Positions 15,312 through 23,811 of a stretch of 64,000 nucleotides of DNA are shown here, one piece after another. The stretch covers positions 1,674,001 through 1,738,000 of the forward strand of contig OY781097.1 of assembly GCA_963676415.1 (NCBI GenBank), in the 5' to 3' direction. The notes under the pieces are model-generated. The model saw only the letters and a program-made list of their open reading frames with translations. It did no database searches and had not been told where the DNA came from. The stretch comes from G963662905 sp963676415. GTDB lineage: Bacteria; Bacteroidota; Bacteroidia; Bacteroidales; WRLA01. Made by a program: the position numbers and the translations under genes. The first letter of the stretch is position 1. Each line of letters starts with the position of its first letter.

Positions 15312-16729
15312 CAGGAAAGAATAATACAATACTGACATACAGACAAATACTGGTTGAGTTATGCCGTGTGTTCAATCAGGAACGCCCTTTTCAGGATATC
15401 GACCGGATACCGCTTGAGATGCGCCCGAAAAGCCGCCAGCCCATTCGCTGCTGCGTGCATAAAGACCGGGCCGTACTGAAATATAAAATTATGGCAATGC
15501 TGGGATTTGATGCCCGCGACGAGGAAGATGAACTTTTTCCGCTCTCCGCATATCTGGATGTTGCTTTGCAATATGATAACAAATCATCCCAGGTGCTGAC
15601 TGTTGTGGACGAAGCCTGCTCCAGTTGCCAGAAAGGCAATTTCCATGTTACGGAGTTTTGCAAAGGCTGTGAGGCACGTCCCTGCATTATGAACTGCCCG
15701 GTAAATGCCATTGAAATGGTTGATGGCCATCATGCCCAAATTGATACCGAAAAATGTATTGGCTGCGGCAAGTGCGAAAAGCTGTGTCCGTATCATGCCA
15801 TTTCTTACCAACCCGTGCCTTGTGAGGAGGTTTGTCCGGTTGGTGCTATTACCAAAGATGAAAACGGAATCGAACATATAGATCCTGCAAAATGTATCCA
15901 CTGCGGTAAATGTATTGTGCATTGCCCTTTTGGAGCCATAATTGAAAAAACCTATCTGGCTCAGGTTTATAAAAGTTTACAATCAGAGCAAAAAACCATT
16001 GCGCTGGTGGCTCCGAGCATTTTAGGCCAGTTCCGCAATTCACGGGAGCGGCTATACGGAGCCATTGCGGCATTGGGTTTCGATGAAGTTGTGGAAGTGG
16101 CTGCAGGTGCTGCCGTTACGGCCAAAAAAGAAAGCGAAGAGTTGAAAGAGCGCATAGAAAAAGGTGATGCTTTTATGACATCTTCCTGTTGCCGAGCTTA
16201 TACAGAACTGGTTCATAAGCACATCAAACCATTGGAAACTTTTGTCTCGGATACGGCAACGCCTTTATGCTACACTTCTGAGATGGTGAAGGAACAGTTT
16301 CCTGATGCAATTCAGGTTTTTATCGGGCCCTGTATCTCCAAAAAACATGAAATCCATGAGCTTGATGCCGTTCCTTATGCTTTATCTTTTGAAGAGCTGG
16401 GTGCGATGTTTGTAGCCGGAAGAATTGAGGTAGAAGAAGCCACAGAAACCAAAGCCGCATTTACCGGGGGTGCTTTGGATCAGGGGTTTGCTATGGCCGG
16501 AGGAGTGTCTGAAGCCATAAAAACTGCGGTAGATGGTGCTTTTACGACCGGAGAAATATCGGGCATAGACAAAAAAAGCATCCGTATGCTCAAGAAATTT
16601 GCCCGCGATAAAAAAGCAGAATCGCAGTTTGTGGAAGTGATGAGCTGCCCGGAAGGCTGTTTGGGCGGCTGCGGCACACTGATCAGCCCGAATCAGGCGA
16701 AGGTTTTGCTCAAGAAAAATGCCGAATAG
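15308..16729 (+). CDS. [FeFe]-hydrogenase, group B-like
   Basis: A 473-aa enzyme that likely catalyses H2 production or uptake with ferredoxin. The N-terminal 110 residues are family-specific. Then come 4Fe-4S motifs CKGCEARPCIMNCP, CIGCGKCEKLCP and CIHCGKCIVHCP. The H-cluster domain has L1 TSSCCRAY, L2 GPCISKKHE and L3 SCPEGCLGG. L1 reading CCRAY rather than CCPxW and L2 GPC are, as I recall, marks of group B enzymes, common in anaerobic Bacteroidota. No signal peptide: cytoplasmic. HydEFG maturases are not in the window. Last gene of the operon, followed by a perfect hairpin. Confidence 0.9.
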   Translation: MTGKNNTILTYRQILVELCRVFNQERPFQDIDRIPLEMRPKSRQPIRCCVHKDRAVLKYKIMAMLGFDARDEEDELFPLSAYLDVALQYDNKSSQVLTVVDEACSSCQKGNFHVTEFCKGCEARPCIMNCPVNAIEMVDGHHAQIDTEKCIGCGKCEKLCPYHAISYQPVPCEEVCPVGAITKDENGIEHIDPAKCIHCGKCIVHCPFGAIIEKTYLAQVYKSLQSEQKTIALVAPSILGQFRNSRERLYGAIAALGFDEVVEVAAGAAVTAKKESEELKERIEKGDAFMTSSCCRAYTELVHKHIKPLETFVSDTATPLCYTSEMVKEQFPDAIQVFIGPCISKKHEIHELDAVPYALSFEELGAMFVAGRIEVEEATETKAAFTGGALDQGFAMAGGVSEAIKTAVDGAFTTGEISGIDKKSIRMLKKFARDKKAESQFVEVMSCPEGCLGGCGTLISPNQAKVLLKKNAE

Positions 16730-16731
16730 AA

Positions 16732-16777
16732 AAACACCCAAATTTCCAATTTTAGTACTTTGGAAATTTGGGTGTTT
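16732..16777. terminator. Bidirectional terminator hairpin after the hydrogenase operon
   Basis: A perfect 18-base-pair stem (16732-16749 / 16760-16777) around a 10-base loop, lying between the hydrogenase operon and the convergent small gene at 16808. The stem ends supply A- and T-rich flanks on both strands. Confidence 0.75.
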
Positions 16778-16807
16778 GTCCTTTGAATCGGGTGTCTGGT
16801 TCAGAAA

Positions 16808-17020
16808 CTATTGATTCCTGTCGAGGATCTTAGTTTTCTTCAAGCCATAAGCAGCACCCATAGCAAGCAAAACAGCCAGGCCGCTGCCCACAGGAGCGCC
16901 ACCACCGATTGGATCGCCGCCTACAGCGCCGGTATCACCATTGTTCCCCGGCTGTGGTTGTGCCATTGCGGTGAATCCAAAGATCAGAAGGACGGCAAAA
17001 GTTAATGCTAATTTTTTCAT
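16808..17020 (-). CDS. Small secreted protein with PID-CTERM-like C-terminal sorting tail
   Basis: A 70-aa protein: signal peptide to about residue 20 (ends AMAQ), a Gly/Pro-rich middle, then a hydrophobic stretch GLAVLLAMGAAYGL followed by basic residues KKTK. This order (short motif, hydrophobic segment, basic end) is that of small C-terminal sorting signals; it resembles the PID-CTERM type of Bacteroidota, here with PVGSG in place of PIDGG. Function unknown. It is separated from the upstream subtilisin gene by a terminator at 17043-17075. Confidence 0.65.
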   Translation of the reverse strand: MKKLALTFAVLLIFGFTAMAQPQPGNNGDTGAVGGDPIGGGAPVGSGLAVLLAMGAAYGLKKTKILDRNQ

Positions 17021-17042
17021 ATCATTGATTTTTTAAGTTCGA

Positions 17043-17075
17043 ACAAAAGCTGCCCGCTGCAATGGCGGGCAGCTG
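17043..17075 (-). terminator. Terminator after the secreted subtilisin gene (minus strand)
   Basis: AGCTGCCCGC / GCGGGCAGCT stem with a 7-base loop; on the minus strand it is followed by TTTTGTTC. It lies just past the stop of the 1564-aa protease. Confidence 0.8.
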
Positions 17076-17082
17076 TTTCTAT

Positions 17083-20000
17083 TTATTTTATAAATACTTT
17101 TTGTGTGCTGGTTTTGCTTCCACTGTTGATCTGGATCAGGTAAACTGCTGCAGCTTTTGGCGCAGTGATTTTGTTGATACCGTTTTCAATGGTGAATGTT
17201 CCCAGTTTTTGTCCGTGAACAGTGAAAAGCGTAGCTTCTGCACTTGCTCCGGTAGCATTATCCACGATGATTTGCTGATCACGGCTATATACCTGCATCT
17301 GGCCGGTAAACACATCTTCTACAGATGTTGCATCTTTGAAATGCAGTATAAACCGTTCTGCAACATCATTGTCGCTTGCCGTGAAACTATAGGAGGCCTG
17401 ATCGCTCAGTTCAATAGTTTCGCCTGTCAATTTATCTTCTAATGTAACCTCATAGTTCATAGAGAAGGCAGGGATTTCCAATACAAAGCTTCCACTGCGT
17501 CCGGTTTCGAAATTCAGAGCCATTTCTTCAGTAAACGGACGGGTGTTGATGCTGATATGGCTTTCGCCGGCAAAAGTATAAAGTTGCGGTGCAATTACGG
17601 ATCCTGTGATTTTGTAGGCATCCATTTGGTTATCAAAACCCTCGTTTGCATCTGAGCGGAAATGGATTACGGTTTCATCATTGGTATTGTTCTGTGTATT
17701 GCGCACGGCAATATTCAGCAGGTTTTCCATTTCGTTTTTGTAAACAGCCTTTGAATTATGCGCAGTGGCGTCCACGGGAATTGTCAGGGAAGCGCCAGAG
17801 GTATTCGCTTTAACAAAGAAGCCCTGTCCAACACCGATGATTCCGTCCCCAAGCGAACCTGCTGATCCGTTCCATGATTTGTAATTTCCGGCTGCACCGT
17901 CATAAATATAAACCGAACCATCTAAGTTGCTGCGTGACCAAGAGCCCGCATCCCAGTTAAGTGCTGCCGGATATGGGTTGCCGAGGAAATGATAGCCGGA
18001 ATAATCAATCACTGCGCCACTAAGTGTAAGCCCATTGACCGGGATGTCTGCTGTATTGAACTGGCCTTCGTAGCTGACCGCTGAATTTCCTCCTTCGAGC
18101 CAGAGGCTGTAGCCTGTTCCTGGTGTCAGCACATCGGTTTGGGTTTTATTGACCCATGTTTGCGTAGTTTCATCATATGCGCGCACATAGGCCGTAAGCG
18201 GAAAAACAGAGCCTGCTGTTGCCGATGCCATTGGTGAAGAAATATAATGATAAACAGCGTCTGCATCATCTTTTCCGCCACTTGTTCCTCCTGTGAGGTT
18301 TTGTGTAATTGTTGCAGTACCGTTTACTGTAAGATTTGCAAAACCCAGGATGGTTGCACCTTCAGCGAGGGTGATGTTGTTACATGCGCGGGCTTCACCA
18401 ATAGTAGGATAATTTGCCAGTCCGCCGGGAACGGTAACATTGGTTGTACTTCCGGGAACGCCATTGTCCCAGTTGGTTGCTGTTGCCCAGTCATTATTTG
18501 AAGCTCCAGACCATGTTGTTGTGACAGGAGGGCCACTTATAGTAAGTTCACCGGAAACATTGTTTGTGCCATCCCAAAAGCCTCCAGTAGTAGCATCATT
18601 AAAACCGCCATAAGTATAATCACCACCATCTAAGCTGAAACGACTGGCATAATAATATGTCCCTGCAGCAAGGCTCTGATTATTTCCAAGCGAAGCAGTA
18701 TATTCATAGTTGTTTCCTTGTTTGTTGTTAAAAGTGGCTGCAACCCAGTTTGTCCAACCGGAAGGGTCTGTGTCGGCAGTACTATAACCAATCCAGCATT
18801 GAATCTGATCTTGATTACCTTCTACTGTTGTAATTCCATTTTCATATGCCTGAGCATAAATATTAACGTTTTCATTATGTGCGATGCTTGCATTTTCCGG
18901 CCATTGAAGGTTGTTCCATGTAAGGGTGCTTCCACCGCTACAATCAGAACATTCACCAAAACAAACTTCATCCAGAGTAGCATCATTGGTTGTTGTTGTA
19001 TAACCACGGTTTGTTGTTGAAGGAACAATACATTCACCTGGAACAATTTCTTCACTGCCCCATGCATTGCCATTAATATACTTAAACTCATAATCCGTAT
19101 TTGCAGTAAGTGTAAGTGTTACGGTATAAACATCATCACTATTGCCGTCAGTCATTTCAATTCCTGCCGGATCCCAGTTTGCATAACCGTCAGCACCGAA
19201 GCTGCCTGCGATGTGCACACCATCACCGGAAACGGTCTGGTTTTGCATATCCACCTGGAAGGTAACCTGAACGCCATCCGTTTCAGTGATTTCAAAGTCA
19301 TCCACAAAAATGCCTAAACCTCCGGTAGAATAGGCATAAAAACCAATATAATAAAAACCTGTTTCGGTTACAGGGAACAGACCGCTTCGCTCAGTCCACG
19401 AACTGTTGGTTAAGGAGGCCTCATCCAATAATGTTGTTGTCATTCCTGCCTCAGTTTGTGATGTCCCAACCATGATTTTAAGGCTTTCAGTAGCTGAACC
19501 ACCGTTATAAACCCTTTGGTAGAATGAAACATCATATTGCTTACCCGCGGTCATGTACACCGGTTTTGTAAACAGCCAATTGTCCATATCAGTGTAATAT
19601 GCACCTCCACCACCGGCATCATTGAAGCACAACATAGAATTAGGTGCAGAGTTTGACAATAAACTGGAGGAAACCCAGCTTGCACCTGAATTTTCCACCG
19701 ATGTCCATCCGGCTGGCTGATTTGGGGTAGTTAAACCGTCAAAGTTTTGTGTGTGCGGGAAGGAAGTAACGGCTGTGGTGGTTGTAAACGACCAAATGGA
19801 ACAACCACTGGCATTGCCCTGGTTATTTTTGGCGATGATCTGAACATAATAGGTTGTGTTGGGGTCCAGGCTCTCTGTCAGCGCGTAGCTGGTTAATCCG
19901 GTTTCCATCCCGTTGAGCACATCTGTTGGGGTTGATGAACCTCCGCCATCGGTGCCTAAGTATATCAGGTAGCTGTCAGCAGAAGTAACTTCTTCCCAGC

Positions 20001-21777
20001 TCAAAGTGGGCATTAAGCCTACATCGGCAGCTCCGTCGGCAGGGCTCGTTATGCTGCCAACACAATCAGGAGCAGAAGTATATTCATCAATGCCACTGAT
20101 TATAATTGAGAAAGCCTGAGAGCCTCCGGAGAGTGTGCCGTCGTGATCAACGGTTATGGTATAGGTTCCGGCAGTTGGTTCGGCAATATAGACCATTTCA
20201 ACATTGTCCACATCATTTTCAGAATTGTTGCTAGCAGCAGCAGAAGGATTGCTTCCATCAAGACTGTAAGGATAATAGGTAGTTTTGCTGCCATCGGAAA
20301 TACGCAGGTCAAGGTCGTTGACAAGCATCGGGTCTGTTGGGTTGAGGCTGGCTGCCACCGGTGTGCCTTTTACATCTGTCCACACAACAGTAACGCGCAG
20401 CGGGCTGTTTCCACTAACGGTTACATCACGCGTGTAAGAGTTTCCGTCTGTAATGCTGAGTTCATCGATAACATTTTGATCCGCATCATCTTCAGATATT
20501 TTTTGCGCAGCCCGCTCAGCATTGAGCAGTCCCCATCCAAATTTGTAATCGGGGCCTTCGGCATCGCCGGCTTCATCAGCGGTATGAATAATAAGAGCTT
20601 TTAATGTAGCGCTCCTCATCGGAGTGCCTGCATTCAGGTTTTGATAGTGTTTTTGAAGCAGGGCCAGTGTTCCGGTCGTATTGGGGCTGGCCATTGAAGT
20701 ACCGTTTTTCTCTGTGTACTGGTCTGTTCCGGCTGAACTACAGGAATAAACGCCAACACCATCAGCTACAATATCCGGTTTAATCCTGCCATCATCGGCT
20801 GGCCCCCAGCCTGAGAAGGAGCTCATAACGACACTTGACGGTCCGGTATAGCTGAGTACCGGGTTTACTGCTCCAACCGTTAAGACATTTTTCGCAACGC
20901 CGGAATGGCCTATGCAATCATAACCATCTGTACCGCCATCCAGTTCGGGTACACCGCCGGTGCCTGCATTGGCTGGTCCATCGCCCCTGTCGTTACCTGC
21001 CGATTTTACGATGAGGTAATTCGGTGCATCGTAAGCAATTTCGTCCCAATCAGCAGCCTGGGAATCATAAAACCCAAAATTGTAATCTTCTGTTGCATCC
21101 ACAGAGGCATTTCCATACCAGTCCCAACTGGCACCATTCCAATACCATCCGGTTATTACGCCATAGGAGTGATTGGAGACTTCCATTCCGGCTGCGGCGG
21201 CTGTGGCCATTTCGCTTTCGTCAGAATTCCAGTCATAAGCTTTCAGGCTTCCGTTATAACCCATTCCTTTGGCGTCTGCATCAACGCCATGAGCTACCAT
21301 TGTGCCTGCAACGTGGGTTGCGTGGTCGCTTAAAGTACCTGCGCCATCTTCTTGTGTTACACGGGAAGGACCGGCATCAGTAAATTCCTGATGGGTGGTT
21401 AATACAGCTCCGCCATCCCATTCACCAAGTTTTGTATAACCGGAGCCGTCCAGGCTTAATCCCAGAGCACCGCCGGGCCAAAGTTTGTCGGTCCTGGTTG
21501 TGATGGCTGCATCAGCATTGTGCGTTACGTAATAAACGGGTTTCCCGTTTTCAATACGCATGATTTCCATTTCGGTTCCATCGTCCAGCACTTTGCGAAC
21601 AGGTAAATTATTGTCCTCCGCAAACTGTATTGCTTCAGCTTTTTGTGTCTCTGAAACAGCTTTGCTTTTTGCAGCAAAATTGAGAAGCTTTTTCGCATTT
21701 GTTTGTGTTTGTGCATTTAGGCTGAAACCAGCCACGATAAGAATGCTCAAAACACTCAAAAAGTAGGTTTTTCTCAT
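17083..21777 (-). CDS. Secreted subtilisin-like (S8) serine protease, multidomain, T9SS cargo
   Basis: A 1564-aa extracellular protease. Signal peptide at residues 1-22 (ends LNAQ). The S8 catalytic residues are Asp121 (GEWDGG), His155 (HATHVAGT, with Ala where HGTHVAG usually has Gly), Asn262 (SAGN) and Ser361 (NGTSMASP). After the catalytic domain come a proprotein-convertase-like beta domain (about 440-570), an Fn3-like domain (about 575-670), a jelly-roll-like adhesion domain (about 675-850), a starch-binding-like beta domain (FQVDMQNQTV region) and a repeat-rich part. The C-terminus (TSTQKVFIK) is a T9SS type A-like sorting tail, although the usual YPNP start is not obvious. It probably digests external protein and feeds the peptidase genes nearby. 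Confidence 0.88.
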   Translation of the reverse strand: MRKTYFLSVLSILIVAGFSLNAQTQTNAKKLLNFAAKSKAVSETQKAEAIQFAEDNNLPVRKVLDDGTEMEIMRIENGKPVYYVTHNADAAITTRTDKLWPGGALGLSLDGSGYTKLGEWDGGAVLTTHQEFTDAGPSRVTQEDGAGTLSDHATHVAGTMVAHGVDADAKGMGYNGSLKAYDWNSDESEMATAAAAGMEVSNHSYGVITGWYWNGASWDWYGNASVDATEDYNFGFYDSQAADWDEIAYDAPNYLIVKSAGNDRGDGPANAGTGGVPELDGGTDGYDCIGHSGVAKNVLTVGAVNPVLSYTGPSSVVMSSFSGWGPADDGRIKPDIVADGVGVYSCSSAGTDQYTEKNGTSMASPNTTGTLALLQKHYQNLNAGTPMRSATLKALIIHTADEAGDAEGPDYKFGWGLLNAERAAQKISEDDADQNVIDELSITDGNSYTRDVTVSGNSPLRVTVVWTDVKGTPVAASLNPTDPMLVNDLDLRISDGSKTTYYPYSLDGSNPSAAASNNSENDVDNVEMVYIAEPTAGTYTITVDHDGTLSGGSQAFSIIISGIDEYTSAPDCVGSITSPADGAADVGLMPTLSWEEVTSADSYLIYLGTDGGGSSTPTDVLNGMETGLTSYALTESLDPNTTYYVQIIAKNNQGNASGCSIWSFTTTTAVTSFPHTQNFDGLTTPNQPAGWTSVENSGASWVSSSLLSNSAPNSMLCFNDAGGGGAYYTDMDNWLFTKPVYMTAGKQYDVSFYQRVYNGGSATESLKIMVGTSQTEAGMTTTLLDEASLTNSSWTERSGLFPVTETGFYYIGFYAYSTGGLGIFVDDFEITETDGVQVTFQVDMQNQTVSGDGVHIAGSFGADGYANWDPAGIEMTDGNSDDVYTVTLTLTANTDYEFKYINGNAWGSEEIVPGECIVPSTTNRGYTTTTNDATLDEVCFGECSDCSGGSTLTWNNLQWPENASIAHNENVNIYAQAYENGITTVEGNQDQIQCWIGYSTADTDPSGWTNWVAATFNNKQGNNYEYTASLGNNQSLAAGTYYYASRFSLDGGDYTYGGFNDATTGGFWDGTNNVSGELTISGPPVTTTWSGASNNDWATATNWDNGVPGSTTNVTVPGGLANYPTIGEARACNNITLAEGATILGFANLTVNGTATITQNLTGGTSGGKDDADAVYHYISSPMASATAGSVFPLTAYVRAYDETTQTWVNKTQTDVLTPGTGYSLWLEGGNSAVSYEGQFNTADIPVNGLTLSGAVIDYSGYHFLGNPYPAALNWDAGSWSRSNLDGSVYIYDGAAGNYKSWNGSAGSLGDGIIGVGQGFFVKANTSGASLTIPVDATAHNSKAVYKNEMENLLNIAVRNTQNNTNDETVIHFRSDANEGFDNQMDAYKITGSVIAPQLYTFAGESHISINTRPFTEEMALNFETGRSGSFVLEIPAFSMNYEVTLEDKLTGETIELSDQASYSFTASDNDVAERFILHFKDATSVEDVFTGQMQVYSRDQQIIVDNATGASAEATLFTVHGQKLGTFTIENGINKITAPKAAAVYLIQINSGSKTSTQKVFIK

Positions 21778-21808
21778 ATTCTTAAGTTTAAAAATTGATG
21801 GTAAAGTT

Positions 21809-21838
21809 CAAAAGTAAAAATTATTTTCAAATCCCCAA
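21809..21838 (-). promoter_or_regulatory. Promoter of the secreted subtilisin gene
   Basis: On the minus strand: TTG (21836-21838), 19-base spacer, TACTTTTG (21809-21816). Both elements match the Bacteroidota promoter; the -7 box is 31 bases from the ATG. The rest of the 485-base gap 21778-22262 is AT-rich and shows no gene. Confidence 0.65.
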
Positions 21839-22187
21839 AAATTATTTAGAAAGAATCTTAATTTTTAACAAACAAATAATCAAAGCGTTTGGGAAATTAT
21901 ATTTCCGTAAAAATTTTTATAATTGCTGTTTTATTCCTGTTTCTATTATTTATTAGTATGGTGATAATTTACTAAATATTGAGTATATTAACCAAATTTT
22001 AAAAAGCAATCCGTTTTTATGCGACAGTGCTGCCTTGTTTTCAGCACCGGGCTTAAATTGTGTTTATAAACATGTAAGTTTGAACATATATAAGTTTTGT
22101 TAAAGCTGTTTGAAGTGGCAGGGCAAGCCCTTTCGGCTGTTTAGAAATATTATTCATCTTTCAATAAGCTTTTTCTGATTTTTCGTT

Positions 22188-22195
22188 TATTTTTG
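22188..22195 (+). promoter_or_regulatory. -7 promoter element of the PPi-phosphofructokinase gene
   Basis: TATTTTTG fits TAnnTTTG, about 95 bases before the preferred ATG at 22290. No clear -33 TTG. Confidence 0.4.
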
Positions 22196-22289
22196 CTTTT
22201 ACCGGTTGTTTGGGAATGGCATCCGCTATTTCCATGAGCATCATCCGGGCGATTAAAAATGAATGAAGCAATTCTCAAAACAACACAAA

Positions 22290-23522
22290 ATGACGAATCA
22301 AAACAAAGGTTCTGTTGCTATTCTTTGTGGCGGCGGCCCGGCTCCGGGCATCAATACAGTTATTGGCTCGGTGGCAAAGGTTTTTATACAGGATGGATAC
22401 CGCGTCCTAGGAATACACGAAGGATTTAAAGGACTGTTTGCCGAAGAACCTCAATTTCGTGAATTTGAATTCTGGCTGGCCGACCGCATCCACAAACAGG
22501 GTGGTTCCTTTATGCAAATGAGCCGATATAAGCCAAAGGATGAAGATTTTAACACCAATTTTTTCGTAAAGCACGATGTGAAACTTTTGGTAACTATTGG
22601 TGGCGATGATACTGCTTCTACGGCCAACCGCATCAGTAAGTTTTTGGCGGAGCACGATCTGGACGTACGTAACATACATGTGCCCAAAACCATTGATAAT
22701 GACCTGCCCCTGCCGGAAGGCTCACCAACTTTCGGATACCAGTCGGCAAAAGAAGAGGGCGCGCGTATTGCCACAACCATTTATGAAGATGCACGCACCA
22801 GCGGTAACTGGTTTGTTGTGGCTGCCATGGGTCGTGAAGCCGGACATCTGGCTTTCGGTATTGGCGCCGCATGCCACTATCCGATGATCATCATCCCCGA
22901 AATGTTTAACAATACTGAAGTTTCTTTTGATAAAATTGTGCGCCTCGTAATTTCGTCCATGATCAAACGGAGGATCCTGGGCATACAACACGGTGCTGTA
23001 ATGATCAGCGAAGGGGTGTTTCATTTTATGTCGGACGATGAAATTACAGGCAGTGGCATTAATTTCACTTATGATGAGCACGGTCATCCCGAACTGGGCA
23101 ATGTGAGCAAGGCGCATATATTCAATATGTTGGTGCAAAGAAGACTGAAAGCTTTGGGCATCAAGATAAAAAGCCGTCCGGTAGAACTGGGCTATGAACT
23201 GCGCTGTGTTCAGCCAACAGCTTTTGATAAGCTGTACTGCGGCTTGCTGGGCCTGGGTGTTAAAAAACTTTTTGATGACGGGCATACCGGATGTATGGTT
23301 ACCTCCAATCCGGTTGGTGATGTTGCGCCGCTTTATTTAAGCGATGTGGAAGATGAAAACGGCAAAATAAAGCCCCGTTTGGTCAATATTACTTCGCAGA
23401 AAGCACGTTTGGTGTATGATTCACAAACCCAATACATCTCCGAAGCTGATTATGAAGCTGCCCGCAAATGGTTGCCGGAACCCGAGAAATACGATTTTAA
23501 AAAGATTTTAAATTGGGATTGA
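22290..23522 (+). CDS. pfp: Pyrophosphate-dependent 6-phosphofructokinase
   Basis: Cytoplasmic glycolytic enzyme converting fructose 6-phosphate and PPi to fructose 1,6-bisphosphate and Pi, reversibly. Motifs: GGGPAPGIN (phosphate donor loop), GGDDTAS, where Asp in place of Gly at the second position marks PPi rather than ATP use, PKTIDND (catalytic loop) and AMGREAGHLA. The ATG at 22290 (410 aa) is preferred because the beta strand SVAILCGGG follows closely; an in-frame ATG at 22263 is possible. Monocistronic, with tRNA-Gly behind it. PPi-PFK saves ATP, which fits an anaerobe living on sugars. Confidence 0.93.
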   Translation: MTNQNKGSVAILCGGGPAPGINTVIGSVAKVFIQDGYRVLGIHEGFKGLFAEEPQFREFEFWLADRIHKQGGSFMQMSRYKPKDEDFNTNFFVKHDVKLLVTIGGDDTASTANRISKFLAEHDLDVRNIHVPKTIDNDLPLPEGSPTFGYQSAKEEGARIATTIYEDARTSGNWFVVAAMGREAGHLAFGIGAACHYPMIIIPEMFNNTEVSFDKIVRLVISSMIKRRILGIQHGAVMISEGVFHFMSDDEITGSGINFTYDEHGHPELGNVSKAHIFNMLVQRRLKALGIKIKSRPVELGYELRCVQPTAFDKLYCGLLGLGVKKLFDDGHTGCMVTSNPVGDVAPLYLSDVEDENGKIKPRLVNITSQKARLVYDSQTQYISEADYEAARKWLPEPEKYDFKKILNWD

Positions 23523-23569
23523 ACTTGATTTTATGCGGTGCGGCTGAACCTTCGAATTGTTGATTTGTG

Positions 23570-23577
23570 TATCTTTG
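23570..23577 (+). promoter_or_regulatory. -7 promoter element of tRNA-Gly
   Basis: TATCTTTG, a perfect TAnnTTTG match, ends 8 bases before the mature tRNA 5' end. Confidence 0.65.
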
Positions 23578-23585
23578 CACAAAGT

Positions 23586-23661
23586 GCGGAAGTAGCTCAG
23601 TCGGTAGAGCATCAGCTTCCCAAGCTGAGGGTCGCGGGTTCGAGCCCCGTTTTCCGCTCCA
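23586..23661 (+). tRNA. tRNA-Gly(CCC)
   Basis: A full cloverleaf: acceptor stem GCGGAAG / TTTCCGC, D arm GCTC-GAGC, anticodon arm TCAGC-TTCCCAA-GCTGA with anticodon CCC (23619-23621), and T arm with TTCGAGC. Discriminator T, then encoded CCA (23659-23661). Confidence 0.95.
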
Positions 23662-23670
23662 TTGATAATC

Positions 23671-23703
23671 AAAGCCTTGCAGTTGTTCTGTAAGGCTTTT
23701 TTT
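23671..23703 (+). terminator. Terminator after tRNA-Gly
   Basis: AAAGCCTTGCAG / CTGTAAGGCTTT stem, 5-base loop, seven T residues. Confidence 0.85.
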
Positions 23704-23811
23704 GTTCACGGTTTAAACAGGGTTTAAACAAATGAAATAAATCCACAAAAGCATTATTCCGTGCATGCCATTAAGACCATATGCTCAAACAAATTTTTTA
23801 GCAGAAGAAAT

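Noticed and set aside
23671..23703. Possible attachment site at the 3' end of tRNA-Gly
   Set aside because: No integrase, no repeated tRNA 3' end in the window; the sequence after the tRNA is an ordinary terminator.
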